Source: Cristatella mucedo (lineage: Eukaryota; Bryozoa; Phylactolaemata; Cristatellidae). From it: a stretch of DNA of 60,000 bases. The translations under genes were made by a program, and so were the position numbers. Location: contig WPIO01000036.1 of the NCBI GenBank assembly GCA_009760855.2, positions 1,881,001 through 1,941,000 on the forward strand. Direction: 5' to 3'. Below the pieces are notes generated by a model. That model saw nothing but the letters and a program-made list of their open reading frames with translations. It searched no databases and had not been told where the DNA came from. This document shows positions 37,478 to 49,804 of this stretch, in pieces. Position 1 is the stretch's first letter, and every line of letters starts with the position of its first letter.

Positions 37478-38775
37478 AATAATGATAATAATAATAATAA
37501 TGCACCTGATAAAGCGCCCTCAGAGAACTCAATCTCTTTCTTGGTGCTTTACGTTTGCTGCAAAAGGAAACGGAATTGAATGTGAGAAACGTGATTGAAT
37601 GCTGAGTAATATCATGGTTGATAAACAACGTGAATAACATGGTTAGGGGTGACATGCGCAGGGTCAGCATGCAAGTGTGGTTATTGACAGCATGCACAGT
37701 GTCAGTGCGAATAAGCACATGAACGACGAATCACAGGGACACACTAAATGCTGTCCTAACTAGGTGTGTTTTAAGTTCTTTTTAAATGTGGTCAAGTCAG
37801 GGGATGTTCTGACGCGAGTCGGGAATGAGTTCAAGGCTATAGGAGTATAAGAACTAAATGCACGATCTCCAAAGGATTTGAGGTTTGTACGAGGTATTGG
37901 TAGGCTGTGGATTCCGAAAAGTGGGTGGTACGATGCTTGGCCTGGTGGGGGAGTAGATCTGAGAGATAGGCTAGAGCCAAAGAATAAAGTGACCTAAAAG
38001 TGAGCAACAATACCTTGAAGTCGATCCATTGCTTGACTGGTAGCCAGTGCATGTCGGCGAGAAGTGGTGTGATGTGGCAACTGTGATGCTCACGACAGAC
38101 AAGCCTAGCTGCAGAGTTTTGCACCAGCTTTAATCGCCTGATTGCACATGTTGGTAGGCCAGGAAGCAGTAAGTTACAGAAGTCGAGATGAGATGTCACA
38201 AATGCAGGGACCAACTTAGACGTTGAATCCTTATCTACACAAGCCCGAATTGTAGCAATGTTATGTAGCTGAAAGTAGGCAGACTTAACTGTGGAGCTGA
38301 TGTGGTCGTCTAACGAGAGGTCACTTTAGAACATGACACCTAGATTGTGAGCTGATTAAACGGGAGATATGCTGGCAGAGCCAATTTTGAGAGTCAGCCT
38401 TTCCAATTTCTGAATCAGACTGGGTTTTCCCATACCTAGTAAGTTAGTTTTATCATCGATTAGTTATAGAAGATTTGCTGCCATCCATGTGCGGATATCA
38501 TCAATACATGCAGTGAGTGAGTTGAAATAATTCGAGATGTTTGAAGGCTGGGAGAGATCAAAGCAAAGGTACAACTGATTTTTATCCGCATAGAAGTGAA
38601 AGCCTAGATTACACTTCGCAATTACATCAGCAAGAGGGAGAGTATAAACCGTAGAAAGAACCGGACCTAGTACGGAGCCCTGAGTTACCCCATATTTCAG
38701 AGGTATCTCGGATGATCTTTGTCCATTTGCGTCAATACTCTGGATTAGCTGGTTGCCATTAGTATGGCAATCATA
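37478..38775 (-). mobile_element. LINE-B copy, minus strand, longest minus copy
   Basis: (TAA)n, hairpin, 3' UTR, C-terminal block (38214-37837: MVPAFVTSHLDFCNLLLPGL, ARLVCREHHSCHITPLLADM) and back through the RT region. The minus strand still reads GSVLGP-like, NLGFHFYAD and QLYL at about 38570-38690. It is broken by stops and shifts. It lies in gene B's intron, same orientation. Confidence 0.88.
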
Positions 38776-38779
38776 AAGC

Positions 38780-39380
38780 AGCTGTTAAAAACCTGCTGCT
38801 GAATTCTGTTTAGGCATGAACGAGACCTTTACGATTATGGAAGTATACTAGCTGTTCTAATTACTAGGCAGTTCTACCGCGTGCATTGACATCAATGTGA
38901 GTCATCTTGCAGCTTTTCAGAAAAGACTCGCAGTTCTAGGATAGCTCAAGTCAAACAGTATTTCTCAAGTCTAAGCTGCCGGTCTGATTAGTCGAAGGCC
39001 ACAAAGCTTGCAATTAGCGGTACTAGTTCGGGAAGGTAGTGCATGAGACTGGAATGTTAGATGAACAGTGCTAATGCAAATTCGTTCTCGGATATAGCAC
39101 TGTGGAGATCTCTATTTAAGTGCATGCGAGCAGCTCACTGCCTCCGGATTCGCTTCGCTGAGTCCTAATAGTTCCATCACGGAGGATAACGCTGAGCCAC
39201 CTTGCCGCTTGACGGAAGTGCCCCATCTTGCTGAGCGACTTCAGTTAGCCATCTTGCAGCCTGACGGACTTTCTTGCTTCGCTTTAGTAGAGATATATGT
39301 GCGTGTATCTTCTTGATCAGAGATGTTAAATCAATGCATTATATTTAAAAGCAATAGCAATTGCGAAATTCCTTTTGCAT
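38780..39380. other. Intron of gene B next to the six-cysteine exon
   Basis: No gene or repeat recognised. Confidence 0.35.
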
Positions 39381-39382
39381 AC

Positions 39383-39823
39383 CGCAAAAGAAGATATCTC
39401 CAAAAGGTCGCGGCCTGAGGTCAGTCAAAAGTATTTTCCGTCCTCTCATATCTATGACTTCTACAGAGCAGGTAAGAGTGTTGACGTAAAATAGCCTCCT
39501 TGGTGAACTTTTACCCCAGTTAATGCTAAAAACTGCCATCGTGGTTTTTGTCGGCATCGATGCAGCTCGAGGCGGAATATTTTCAATCTTGCAATTCGGG
39601 ACCCAGAAGTCTTCAGGAAGCGAACTTCTTACAGGACCTGGAATGACGTTTCTGAAGCTAGCGCCTGGATGGCACTCAATGTTAGTAGAGTTTTCTGGTG
39701 CCAGGAAACGCAGCTGAATCACAACACGTCTCACGTACCTAGACAGGCCAGATATGGCGCACGTGATATCGTTCTTCTGGTCCATTTCAATGCATGAAGG
39801 GAAAGTGCTAGACACCATCTGTC
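39383..39823 (-). CDS. Gene B six-cysteine extracellular domain exon
   Basis: Exon of 147 codons in phase 1-1. The acceptor GTTTGTTTGCGTTTCTAG lies above 39823; the donor is TGCG|GTATGC at 39382. The domain has cysteines at 10, 21, 50, 77, 118 and 146, and Trp102-Gly-Lys. These match the paralogous exon of gene C in number, order and nearly in spacing, and both exons end with Phe-Cys plus a split Gly codon. A sequon NST (44) and the candidate signal-peptide exon 127 bases upstream indicate secretion. Overall identity to the gene C domain is low outside these landmarks (for example INWGKSSPRRLFYV against FEWGRARPFWYIQV). That suggests old duplication or fast change. Ligand and fold are unknown. 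Confidence 0.8.
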
Positions 39824-39950
39824 CTAGAAACGCAAACAAACTAACAAAAAAGGTCTAATAAAAATTGAAATTTTTTCTCAAATACATTTTCACTGATCAC
39901 TATTAATTATTGCGCTATGCGATACAAACGTTGCAGCAATTATCATTAAC

Positions 39951-40005
39951 GATGATTAAATGCTGCAAGGAGAAAAAGGAGTACCGTAGAATGTTGTTTT
40001 GGCAT
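39951..40005 (-). CDS. Candidate signal-peptide exon of gene B
   Basis: A minus-strand ATG at 40005 opens 18 codons reading MPKQHSTVLLFLLAAFNH, a short basic start then a strongly hydrophobic core, as in secretory leaders. One base later, a GT (CATC|GTTAAT) would splice in phase 1 to the acceptor of the six-cysteine exon at 39823, making an Arg codon across the junction and a 127-base intron. The donor is a poor match to consensus (GTTAAT), which is the main doubt. Confidence 0.5.
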
Positions 40006-40009
40006 ACTG

Positions 40010-40475
40010 CTGCACGAAGGAAAAAATTTGATTTGACTAGCAATGCACTAATTGTTGCATTGAATCAATGGCAATAAGCTAATTTTCTGTTTTTGGTTCT
40101 CCATTATGTAGAACAATTGCGTTCTAGACTAGACATATTATTATTCCAAGCACAATATCAACCGACGAAGATTCGCTATAGGTTCGTTACTGCCTTATCA
40201 AGTTATTGGTCGGTGAAAATTCCACATTCTAATGTTTAAAATAGAGCTCATTAATTTCAATACAGAAATACTGTAAGGAAGATTAATTAGCTTAACAGGC
40301 TACAATACTTTTGCGCTTGGAATAGCGGTACGCTGCCGCTGGGACTGCTAGGAAGATGTTTTGCTGTTTTACGATGCCGACCCGTTGCACCAGTGATTCA
40401 GCCTGTTGCATTTTTTTTGGTTCTTTACTGCGGTTAAAGCAGCTAAGGTCTTTTTTATTGTACTTACTTTTTATT
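40010..40475. other. 5' flank of gene B
   Basis: AT-rich. No TATA element stands out. A (TTTTTAT)n stretch lies at 40467-40490. Confidence 0.35.
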
Positions 40476-40479
40476 TTTT

Positions 40480-40560
40480 ATTTTTTATTGCTGCAAATGT
40501 TAACTGCATAGAAATAGATTCATTTCTCTGAGTGAGCTGTGTAAAATGTATTATTATTAA
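40480..40560 (+). mobile_element. LINE-B 3' tail, plus strand
   Basis: The sequence gctgcaaatg, a diverged hairpin tail, then ttattatta. Very short copy. Confidence 0.65.
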
Positions 40561-40604
40561 TTGTTATCGTAATTAGTTGTCGTCGCTGTACAAGCACAGG
40601 TGAT

Positions 40605-41450
40605 GATAATAATAATAATAATAATAATGCACTTGATAAAGCGCCCTCGGAGAAATCAATCTCTAGCTAGGCGCTTTACATTTGCTGCAAATGGAAACGC
40701 AATTGAATGGCGATGAATAACGTGCTTGATAAACAACATGAATACCATGGTTAGGGGCGACATGCACAGGGTCAGCATGCAAATGAATTAGTGACAGCAT
40801 GCACAGTGTCAGCACGCATAAGCACACGAAGGACTAATCACATGGACCCACTAAATGCTGTCCTAAATAGGTGCGTTTTTAAGTTCTTTTTAAATGCGGT
40901 CAAGTCAGGGGATGTTGTGACGCAAGTCGGGAGCGAGTTCTAAGCTTCGGGAGCATACGAACTAAATGTACGGTCTCCAAATAATTTGAGATTTGTACGA
41001 GGTATTTGGTTTGACTATTGGATTCTGAGAAGCGGGTGGTACGATGCTTGGTCTGGTGGGGGAGTAGATCTGAGTGATAGGCTAGAGCCAAGCAATGAAG
41101 TGACCCAAAAGTGAGCGACAAATCCTTGAAATCAATCTACTGCTTGACTGGTAGCCAGTGCAGGTCGGAGAGAAGTGGTGTCATGTGGCACGTCTGACAA
41201 GCCTAGCTGCAATCGCCTGATCGCACATGCCTATAGGCCAGCGAGCAGTGAGTTGCAGAAGTCGAGACAGGATGTCACGAATGCATGGACCAACTTAGAC
41301 GTGGTATCCTTATCTAAATAAGCCCGAATTTTAACAATGTTATGCATAGAATGTAGGCAGATTTGACTGTGGATCTGTTGTGGTCGTCTGACGAGAGGTC
41401 ACTTTGGAACATGACACCTAGATTTTGAGCTTATTCAACAGGAAGGTAAC
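40605..41450 (-). mobile_element. LINE-B copy, minus strand
   Basis: (TAA)n at 40610-40628, hairpin tail, 3' UTR and C-terminal block (41121-40900). It continues to the region encoding KLVHAFVTS-like residues near 41290 and the linker before it. Frames are broken. Confidence 0.88.
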
Positions 41451-41454
41451 AGTG

Positions 41455-42680
41455 CTAACCTATGTATCCGTGCTAAAAGTTAATTTCTCTGCATGGCGCA
41501 ACTGTATTCTAATATATTCGAAAGAAGAAGCTTAGAAGGAATTTACTAGTGCAGCATGATCTTTTATTCGAAAATGCCACGTCCATTAGGTGGTGTCAAG
41601 GTAGCGAGGCCAAACTCAATATGAAATCCTGCTATTCTTTGTAATAATAATTTGTGCAAAAGTAACAGAAGCCAAAGTTTTTACTAATAGAGCGTGCCGA
41701 ATTCTCATGCAAAATCCGCTGAAGGCTTCTTATCAATTAAGGGCCACTATCATAGGGTTTCTAAATGAACAGTGGCTGTAAACGCTTTAGTAATTAATGC
41801 TGCCCTAACTAGCTAAAAATGTGAATCATCGCTTTTCCAACGCCGCAAAAATAGGTCCCTTCATTAAAAACAAGTATGGGTTGCAATAAGTAATCCAAAC
41901 GACCTTTTAGGTGTGCACGTACAAGTGGGCCATACGAATCAAGTTTATTTGGCCTGGATCGTATTCATCGAGTGCGTTTGCACGATTTTCTAAGCCTGAT
42001 GCTTGGATGCACTGAATGCTTGCCTAAGCATGATACCTAGCTTGCCGCTCAGACTTAGTCATTCCTATATTGGCAACAAGTTGTTTTATGGTGCCTGAAT
42101 AGATTTCACTCTCCTAAAAAAACTTACAAAATTAGTTAATATAGGTATTTTATTGTCAAGACGCCATATGTGACTCAAAGACTGAAAAGAAATTCGCCCA
42201 ATTTCTAATTCCGCGTCTCTTGCGCTGCCTTTAAAGAACAAAATGCCCAATTCCAAAATTGGGCATTTTTAGCAGTAAAAAATTATGCATCACAACCTCT
42301 CATATTTTCTTAAGGTTATATAAAGTTATTAATTGGGTAAGTATAAGACAGGGCGCAATAACTTTGCCCTACCCTGAATTTGTGATAGGCGCTTTATAGT
42401 TGTATCACTCTCTTTTTACGTAGTCACGAAATTACAAAACTAACTTTCGCATGAGTTCCCACATTTCCTTGTTATTCGTCAGCAGTGAAATTTCCGTAGT
42501 TCACCTTTTTTTCACTGACTAACACTAGAACTAAATACGTAAGAGCATCGAGTTCAAGATATCAACTGTGAATTACACCATTGACTCTAACTCTGGCCGT
42601 TCAGCTGGGATTATCATCAACCTCGAATACTTTAAAAGCTTAACTTTTGCCATGAGAACCTCTAATCTCCAACAGTCTTT
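41455..42680. other. Intergenic B-to-A, with one hairpin
   Basis: No gene. A 28-base inverted repeat at 42241-42268 (AAATGCCCAATT with its complement, 4-base loop) is followed by T5. Confidence 0.5.
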
Positions 42681-42683
42681 TAG

Positions 42684-42959
42684 TTGAGTATTCGCAGGCA
42701 TGACGCCATTAATTTCCAAGCAAAAATGATGTTCTACTTCTACCTAATAGCAAGTGCTTCCTTTATTTTCGGCGACCCTGCTGCGCTTACGTGTGATGTA
42801 TTTACGTATACTGCTATCAATCACCTCGGAACCAAGGTCGTGAAAGCAACCACCTTACCTGGTGTGCCATCACAGCTATGTACACAGTATTTCACCTTTA
42901 AATATCAAGCTGAGTTCTTGGAAATTGTTTATTATTCTAATAGGTCTATGAGTAATTAA
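42684..42959 (+). CDS. Possible small secreted protein, unrecognised
   Basis: A 91-codon open frame. The second Met pair begins MMFYFYLIASASFIFGDPA, which looks like a signal peptide, leaving about 60 mature residues with two cysteines (LTCDVF, SQLCTQ). I see no family motif. It is on the opposite strand to the receptor genes. It could also be a chance frame in AT-rich DNA or a first exon. No RNA evidence is available. Confidence 0.25.
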   Translation: MSIRRHDAINFQAKMMFYFYLIASASFIFGDPAALTCDVFTYTAINHLGTKVVKATTLPGVPSQLCTQYFTFKYQAEFLEIVYYSNRSMSN

Positions 42960-42964
42960 TAATT

Positions 42965-44395
42965 GATATCAAGACTGTAATTAAGATTAGGGATTGCAAA
43001 ACTAACGCAAATCGTCATGGGAGGAGACTGATAATTCTGAATTTCATAGCCACAGACTTTTTAAGCTAAACTTTTCATGAATTTGCGGGGCCGTTGTGCA
43101 GCTCGCTGTTCGAAGAGAAAAATCATAGTCTTTTTCTTTTAAAAATGCCTTCAGCTATAATTGTAGTTCTCAAATAACTAAAAGAACTGTTTTTAATGAT
43201 AAAGGGCAATGGGTAAGCCGCACCTAAAGGCTTAACAGCGGTTCTAATTGAGATGGGTATTTTCAAGTATCAGTTCAGCATATAGCCTCCAAAACCAACA
43301 CCAACTAATTGCGGTTCACCAGATTGAAGGAATTGAAACATTAAGCCGTAACTATCAATTATTTATTAAGAAAGGAATAATTTTTACAACAATAATCACA
43401 GCAAACAATTCTGCTAACCATGCAGCTAATGCCATTAAATACTGACTTCTTTGTGGATTCTGGCAGTCCTCCGATCGTAATACCATAAGAATTCTCACAG
43501 ATCTTGTCTTAATTTTGTATCACCACCTGCTGTGACATCGTTGCTTAAGATACCTCATTACATTTCGTCCGGAACAGAAATTTCGTATTAAACTCTGTTT
43601 CTTTCTCTTTGTCTTCATTGTAGAATATCTTGCACACGTTCTTTAATTTGACTTACGGGAAAAGCGAAATGTACCCTTTTATGATAATGTCTCCGGTACC
43701 TTTGCCATTACCAGGTGCATAGACTGCTGCTGCCAACCGAAACATATTTTCAATACGACCATGGTGATAAGTGAAATAATAACTTAAGTCATTACGCCCA
43801 GTCTCAATTCAGCCACTCTTTTCAAAAACAGTTAAGCTGAAGGGAAGGGAAAGCAGCTGCGATATCTTAAAAATGAATCCCTTCACAGAATATCGATCTC
43901 CCTTTAAAAAAGCAGGATGTCAAGCATATCTGTTCAAGTATATTGCACTATTTCAGGTTTACAGTGAACTTCTAAGCAATGCCAATAAGAGTGAAGCATT
44001 TCTGGCCGGCTTCGCTAGATCGCTATTGCAACAGCGATTGGCTCTTTTGATCTCCATATTCCACTCGTTACGGATACGCCCCTGGATGGACGCCGAGGTA
44101 CCAAAGTTTCAGCTCAGTAGCACTGCCACAATCACGAAATCTGTATCTAGATTTAATGGCTAAAATAGGAGACGTCTGCAGTCTAGATTTTGCAATCATC
44201 TTCAGCAGTCATTTTTGAAAATAATTAAAATAGGTGACGTCGCCGGTCTAGATTGTTGCAATTCTTTCTATCGATGACTCGCCGTAAGTTCAAGAGATGT
44301 CAAAATGAGCAAATCATCTGACCTGTCGACAAATCGCTCCTCCAGTGCCTTTGTATAAAAGATAGACAATATCAGGGAGTCCATCCCTGCGACTG
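42965..44395. other. Intergenic B-to-A, no gene supported
   Basis: A 96-codon plus frame at 43873-44163 has no recognised motif. I see nothing else. Confidence 0.3.
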
Positions 44396-44399
44396 CAGC

Positions 44400-44640
44400 A
44401 TCCCCCTAAAATGTTGTCTCACGATTCGTTGCACTACCCCAATGTCTACATTCAAGCAGGTCACAAGTTATCTCATCCTGAAGTTCATACTCAAAGAAGA
44501 CAGCAAGTTCTTTGGACCCTATTCTCAATGTCTTGCTCCTACATTGTATTGATCAGCTGCTGCCATGCACAAAAACATCGCTTACATGTCGTTAGCCTCA
44601 CATCATATCTCAACAACTTTCAAAAGAAGTCGGGTGAGCA
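44400..44640 (+). mobile_element. LINE-B fragment, plus strand
   Basis: The end of this stretch (catgtcgttagcctcacatc ... aacaactttcaaaag) matches the start of the LINE-B RT fragment at 28170-28210. It is broken off by the minus-strand fragment that follows. Confidence 0.6.
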
Positions 44641-44659
44641 GTTGAGGCAGTGAGTAGCA

Positions 44660-44920
44660 AGAAATTAGCAGCTCATGAGGGCTGAATGTAATTTGAAATA
44701 GCCGACAGCAGAACAAAAACTTGTCGTTGCGTAAGTGGCAATGTGGCAGCGACGCCTTTGACAATCAACGAGACGAGACGCTGAGTTGTGCACCATTCTC
44801 GGACAATTTAGTGCACTGATCATGAGCCTTAAATACAGGGAATTGGTATAATCAAGTCGCGTGCCAGTAAAGGCAATTACTCTTACAGCGAAGGAGCAGG
44901 AGTTGCATGGGCACATTTGG
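44660..44920 (-). mobile_element. LINE-B C-terminal fragment, minus strand
   Basis: The minus frame at 44916-44665 reads RLDYTNSLYLRL and HNSASRLVDCQRRRCHI, a diverged version of RLDFCNSLLTGL and NSAARLVCRERRSCHI. Confidence 0.7.
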
Positions 44921-44924
44921 AAAT

Positions 44925-45390
44925 GCGAGTTCGTTTAGATAGGATTTTGCAGTTGAGCTAGCAAGAGTTACAGAACTTAAAGTCCATTGGAAACATTATA
45001 GGAGTGAGAAAATTTCAGATAGCGGTGGCTTGGTGTGCCTGCTACTCCCGGGACAACATATCTGATGAGCGTCCGAGCGGCGCTTGACTCAAAGATGAGT
45101 ACAGGCGGGCCATGACAGAGCAAAATAAAAGAGATTTTTGGAAATCTAAAAATGTTGTGGCAAACGCATAAACCGATAACGCTATAGCGACCCAGCCGAA
45201 GCTGCCGCTGGTTGGTTTCAATATTCCTGAGCTGAAATTGCATAGGCCGTGTGCTCATTTTGTGACTGGTTGTTTTGAATACAACATCCAAATAACCAGC
45301 GACCACCGCTACTAGAGTGGCTCTTCAGTAAGCAGCCTAAAGTGTTAAGTCTTCAAATGTATGCTTTACACTGGGTTTTGCAGATTTCTA
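44925..45390. other. Unassigned stretch
   Basis: A 109-codon minus frame (44977-45306) has no splice-consistent boundary or motif. No gene called. Confidence 0.3.
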
Positions 45391-45399
45391 TTAGGTTGG

Positions 45400-45560
45400 T
45401 CTCATTGCACGTGGGATCGGCTAGCACTTCTATTCCGACGATGCCAAGCTGTAGTTGTCGTTCAACAATCGGCGTCGGCCGCAGTGACTGATAAATTTAA
45501 TGTTCTCCTAGCCAACATGTTTGAAGCTGGACGTCTACCAATTTCCCTAAACTGATTTAC
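45400..45560 (+). mobile_element. LINE-A fragment after the YADD block
   Basis: Translation at 45430-45530 (SASAAVTDKFNVLLANMFEA) matches LINE-A's ESAAATEKLNACLANI region at 24410. Very decayed. Confidence 0.6.
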
Positions 45561-45699
45561 CATAAAAACCGAGCTGTTACTAATAGTTCAACTCAAGTAT
45601 GCGGCTTAGCTAGAAGACTTTTTCTTTTTATTCGTGATGCTTTCGTCTGAACACCATCATTTGATCAGAATTAGGAAGTCCTATTTAATATAAATAAAA

Positions 45700-46135
45700 T
45701 GAAAATAACATGCACATGGTCAGCATGCAAAAACTTGGTTAGTGGCAGCATGCACACTGTCAGCACGCATAAGCACAAGAAAGACGAATCAGAGGGGCCC
45801 ACTAAATGCTGTCCTAAATTGGTGAGTTTTTAAGTTCATTTTAAATGTGGTCAAGTCAGGGGATGTTGTGATGCATGTCGGGATGGATTTCCAGTCTTTG
45901 GTAGCATGCAAACTAAATGCGTGGTCTCCAAAGGATTCGAGATTTGTACGAGGTATTGTTAGACTGTTGGATTCCGAAAAGCGGGTGGCACGATGCTTGG
46001 CCTGTTGGGGGAGTAGATCTGAGAGGTAGGCTGGAGCCAAAGAATGAAGTGACCTAAAAGTGAGCGACAAAACATTGAAGTCGATCCGTTGCTTGACTGG
46101 TAGCCAGTGCAGGTCGGCGAGAAGTGACGAGAAGT
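45700..46135 (-). mobile_element. LINE-B copy, minus strand
   Basis: 3' UTR and C-terminal block (DLHWLPVKQRIDFNVLSLTF, HQFRTAFSGPL) on the minus strand. The hairpin tail is missing. Confidence 0.85.
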
Positions 46136-46139
46136 TACC

Positions 46140-47635
46140 TTGACACGTTGCTACGGAAGCCATCACGCAGGCGAAATGGGCGAAAACAGCTGTATCTCCC
46201 GAAGAACGAGCCATTGTTGAGCAATGAGCACAGCGTTAGGCTATGGCTCGAAGGCATACAACAAAGAGAGGCTTCGAGAAGATCATAGAAGGAAGAACAC
46301 ACTAAAGGAAGGAGAAGAGAAAGAAGGAGAAATACAAGAAGATCTTCGAGGACTTCCTTTGAATAATGGAAGAAGCTGCTGTGTGCAAAGAGAGAAGCTC
46401 AATGAAGTCTAATAAAATTGGATCGCTGGAAATTTGCAAGCTGCGACAAATGACCAATTGATGGCACGCAGACAATCATAGAGTGTCGCAAATCAGTTTA
46501 GCTTTGTCGCAGAAGCTAGCTGGCTGTTTTTTGGCGAGAAGAAAATTGAAACTTTTGTGCCGTTGCTTTAGATCGTGTAACGTAAAGGCTTAAAATGCAA
46601 AGCGAGTTCGCCGGGACTGAATATAAGTCATCGCCTATGTATGAAATAAAGACTCTGCTCCCACAGGGGCGTGGCGTGTAGCATGGTTGAGTCGTGAGGA
46701 CCACATGGGGGCGCGAGCGCTTGGTCCCCAAGAACAGGCTGCTTCCGCAAAGGTGGCTGCATAAGCACGTACACGAACTGTTCGCACAGACCTGTAGCTG
46801 TATAACTACAACAGCTATAACATAACATATAACATATAGAATATGACAGCTGCAACAGCTATAACTTCCTGTCTACTCAGATTCCTGAAGATGCGAATAT
46901 AAAAGAAAGTTTGCTTCAGCATATTTGCTAGCGCTATGATGATGAACTTTATTTATTGATATGTATTCCACAGGATTACATCAGAGGCGTTTGCTGACCG
47001 TATGCAAGTTATACGGTTTCGCTGTGCTCACTGCAAAGCTTGGGAAAGTCTGATAGCTAGGATTTCTACAATTTCGGTGTCTCCATGCAGACCAGTTTAA
47101 GATAATTTAAGTCACCGCCCTTGCATGAGTGAGCGTCTAAGCTCTAATCTTCTCAATTACCAGAGCCAATTTATTTCCACATAAGCGTGAGCTTCACATG
47201 AGCAGAAAGACCCTGAATTATGATGCATAAGTCAGCTAGCCACATTTTTTTGAAAGCTATATCAAACTAATTATGACTTTTGGGAGTCTCCACTGAATAG
47301 CTGAATGCATCTACCTTCCGTTTCGCCGCAGCTTAGCATGTCTGATTTTGGTGCTAATCACAAAGCAGGCTTACTGCTTAGGCCTTTTGTGTGGCGCCAC
47401 CAGTAAAGCTACGGTTTCCAAAACGATTATCTCCCGCCGTTTGATTATTTCAATTAGGATTTACCAATTTTGCCGTCGCTTTTCTTGAGAAATTCTCAAG
47501 CCCAAAGACACATCAGCCTCCTAATCCTGGCGAGCCAGACGGGCCAAAACACAAAACCGAGTGAATACCTTAACATTCGACGCTTTCAGAAGCGGTGGGG
47601 CGGCTGCGGACCACGACGAATACACTAATTTGGCT
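46140..47635. other. Intergenic B-to-A, no gene supported
   Basis: A purine-rich stretch (agaaggag, gaagag words) lies at 46260-46420. A repeat of acagctataac words lies at 46800-46865. A GC-richer stretch lies at 46650-46750. None is identifiable. Confidence 0.35.
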
Positions 47636-47639
47636 GCGA

Positions 47640-47800
47640 ACGAACGACGCTAGCCCTGATTTCTCCCAGGGGAAGAGGCTGCTCGCCATTGACGACCGAA
47701 GTCGTGGGCGGGCTTGAGAAATGCAGCAAATGCGTAGCGCCTGGATAAATATTAAGTTTTCTTAGGGTGTCATACTGAAGCGACCATCTCTGGCCATCGA
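47640..47800 (+). mobile_element. SINE-1 copy, degenerate
   Basis: A diverged tRNA-like head with gtcgtgggcgggcttgag is followed by tagcgcctggataaatatta, the LINE-B-type tail shared with the SINE-1 at 57476. The A/T tail is lost. Confidence 0.55.
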
Positions 47801-47804
47801 ACCG

Positions 47805-48130
47805 ACCGTTCAATCCTTACTGGCTCCCTCACCGTTCAATCATCTCTTGCTTCCAGAGGGGTTTCCTTTGAACCTGGATATCTTACTGGCGTTGTCCGAT
47901 TGACTTCACACGCTGCTTCCCAGCAAAAAAGGGTGCCACTCTTCATCGATAACGTGAGACTCTACGTGTAGTGCTGCTTTGCCCAGCTCGGGCCGGGCTG
48001 GATGATCGGCACCGCTGTGCCTCGCCCTTCTACGATGGGACTCGCTGCTGCTGGATGGCGAATTGACCTTGTACCTTTGCTAATCACAGGCTCTCGGTAG
48101 TCAAAGACTGCCGATTGATAACGCCAGCCA
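47805..48130. other. Unassigned, moderately GC-rich
   Basis: No feature recognised before the CT microsatellite. Confidence 0.3.
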
Positions 48131-48134
48131 ATAC

Positions 48135-48975
<841 letters not shown>

Positions 48976-48979
48976 TGGT

Positions 48980-49800
48980 GTCAGGCACTAAAGTTACCTT
49001 TCATTAGACGACTACGTCAGTTTCACAATCAAGTCTGCCTACATTTATCTACATAACAGTGCTAAAATTCGGGCTTGTTTTGACAAGGATACTACGTCTA
49101 AATTGGTCCTTACATTTGTGAAATTCCGTCTTGACTTCTGTAACTTACTGCTTGCTAATTTACCGGCCTGTGCAATCAGGTACTTACAGCTGGTGCGAAA
49201 CTTTGTGGCCAGGCTTCTCTATCGTGAGCTTCGCAGTTGCTACATCACACCACTTCTCGCCTATCTGCACTGGCTACCAGTCAAGCAACATATCTACTTC
49301 AAAGTTAGATCACACACTTTTAGGTCCCTTCATTCTTTGGCTCCAGCCTACCCATTAGATCTACTGCCCCACTAGGCTAAGCATAGTACCACCCGCTTTT
49401 CGGAGTCCAACTGTTGACCTACACCTTATACAAATCTCAAATCTTTTGAAGACAGTGCCATCACCTCCCAAAGTGGGGCACTCACTCCTGACTAGCGTCA
49501 CGACATGACCTGACTTGTCCACACTTAAAAAAATAAAAATGCACCTATTTATGACTGCATTTAGTGGTCCCTGTTATTCGTCTTTTATATCTTATGCGTG
49601 CTGACACTGTGCATGCTGCTGCTAACCACACTTGCATGCTGACCCTGTGCATGTCACGCCTAATCATGTTAGTGTTGTGTTGTTGATTTAGCATGCTACC
49701 ACTGATCATTCGTTCGTACTTCCTTTGCAGCAAATGTAAAGTGCCTAAAAAGAGGTGAGTTCTCTGAATGCGTTTTTTCAAATATTTTTTAATATTATTA
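48980..49800 (+). mobile_element. LINE-B copy, plus strand
   Basis: KVTFH-like linker, FVKFRLDFCNLLLANLPACA (49115), HWLPVKQHIYFKV (49270), SLAPAYPLDLLPH, 3' UTR with TGCATGCTG words, and a diverged hairpin tail near 49740-49785. Confidence 0.87.
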
Positions 49801-49804
49801 GGAT

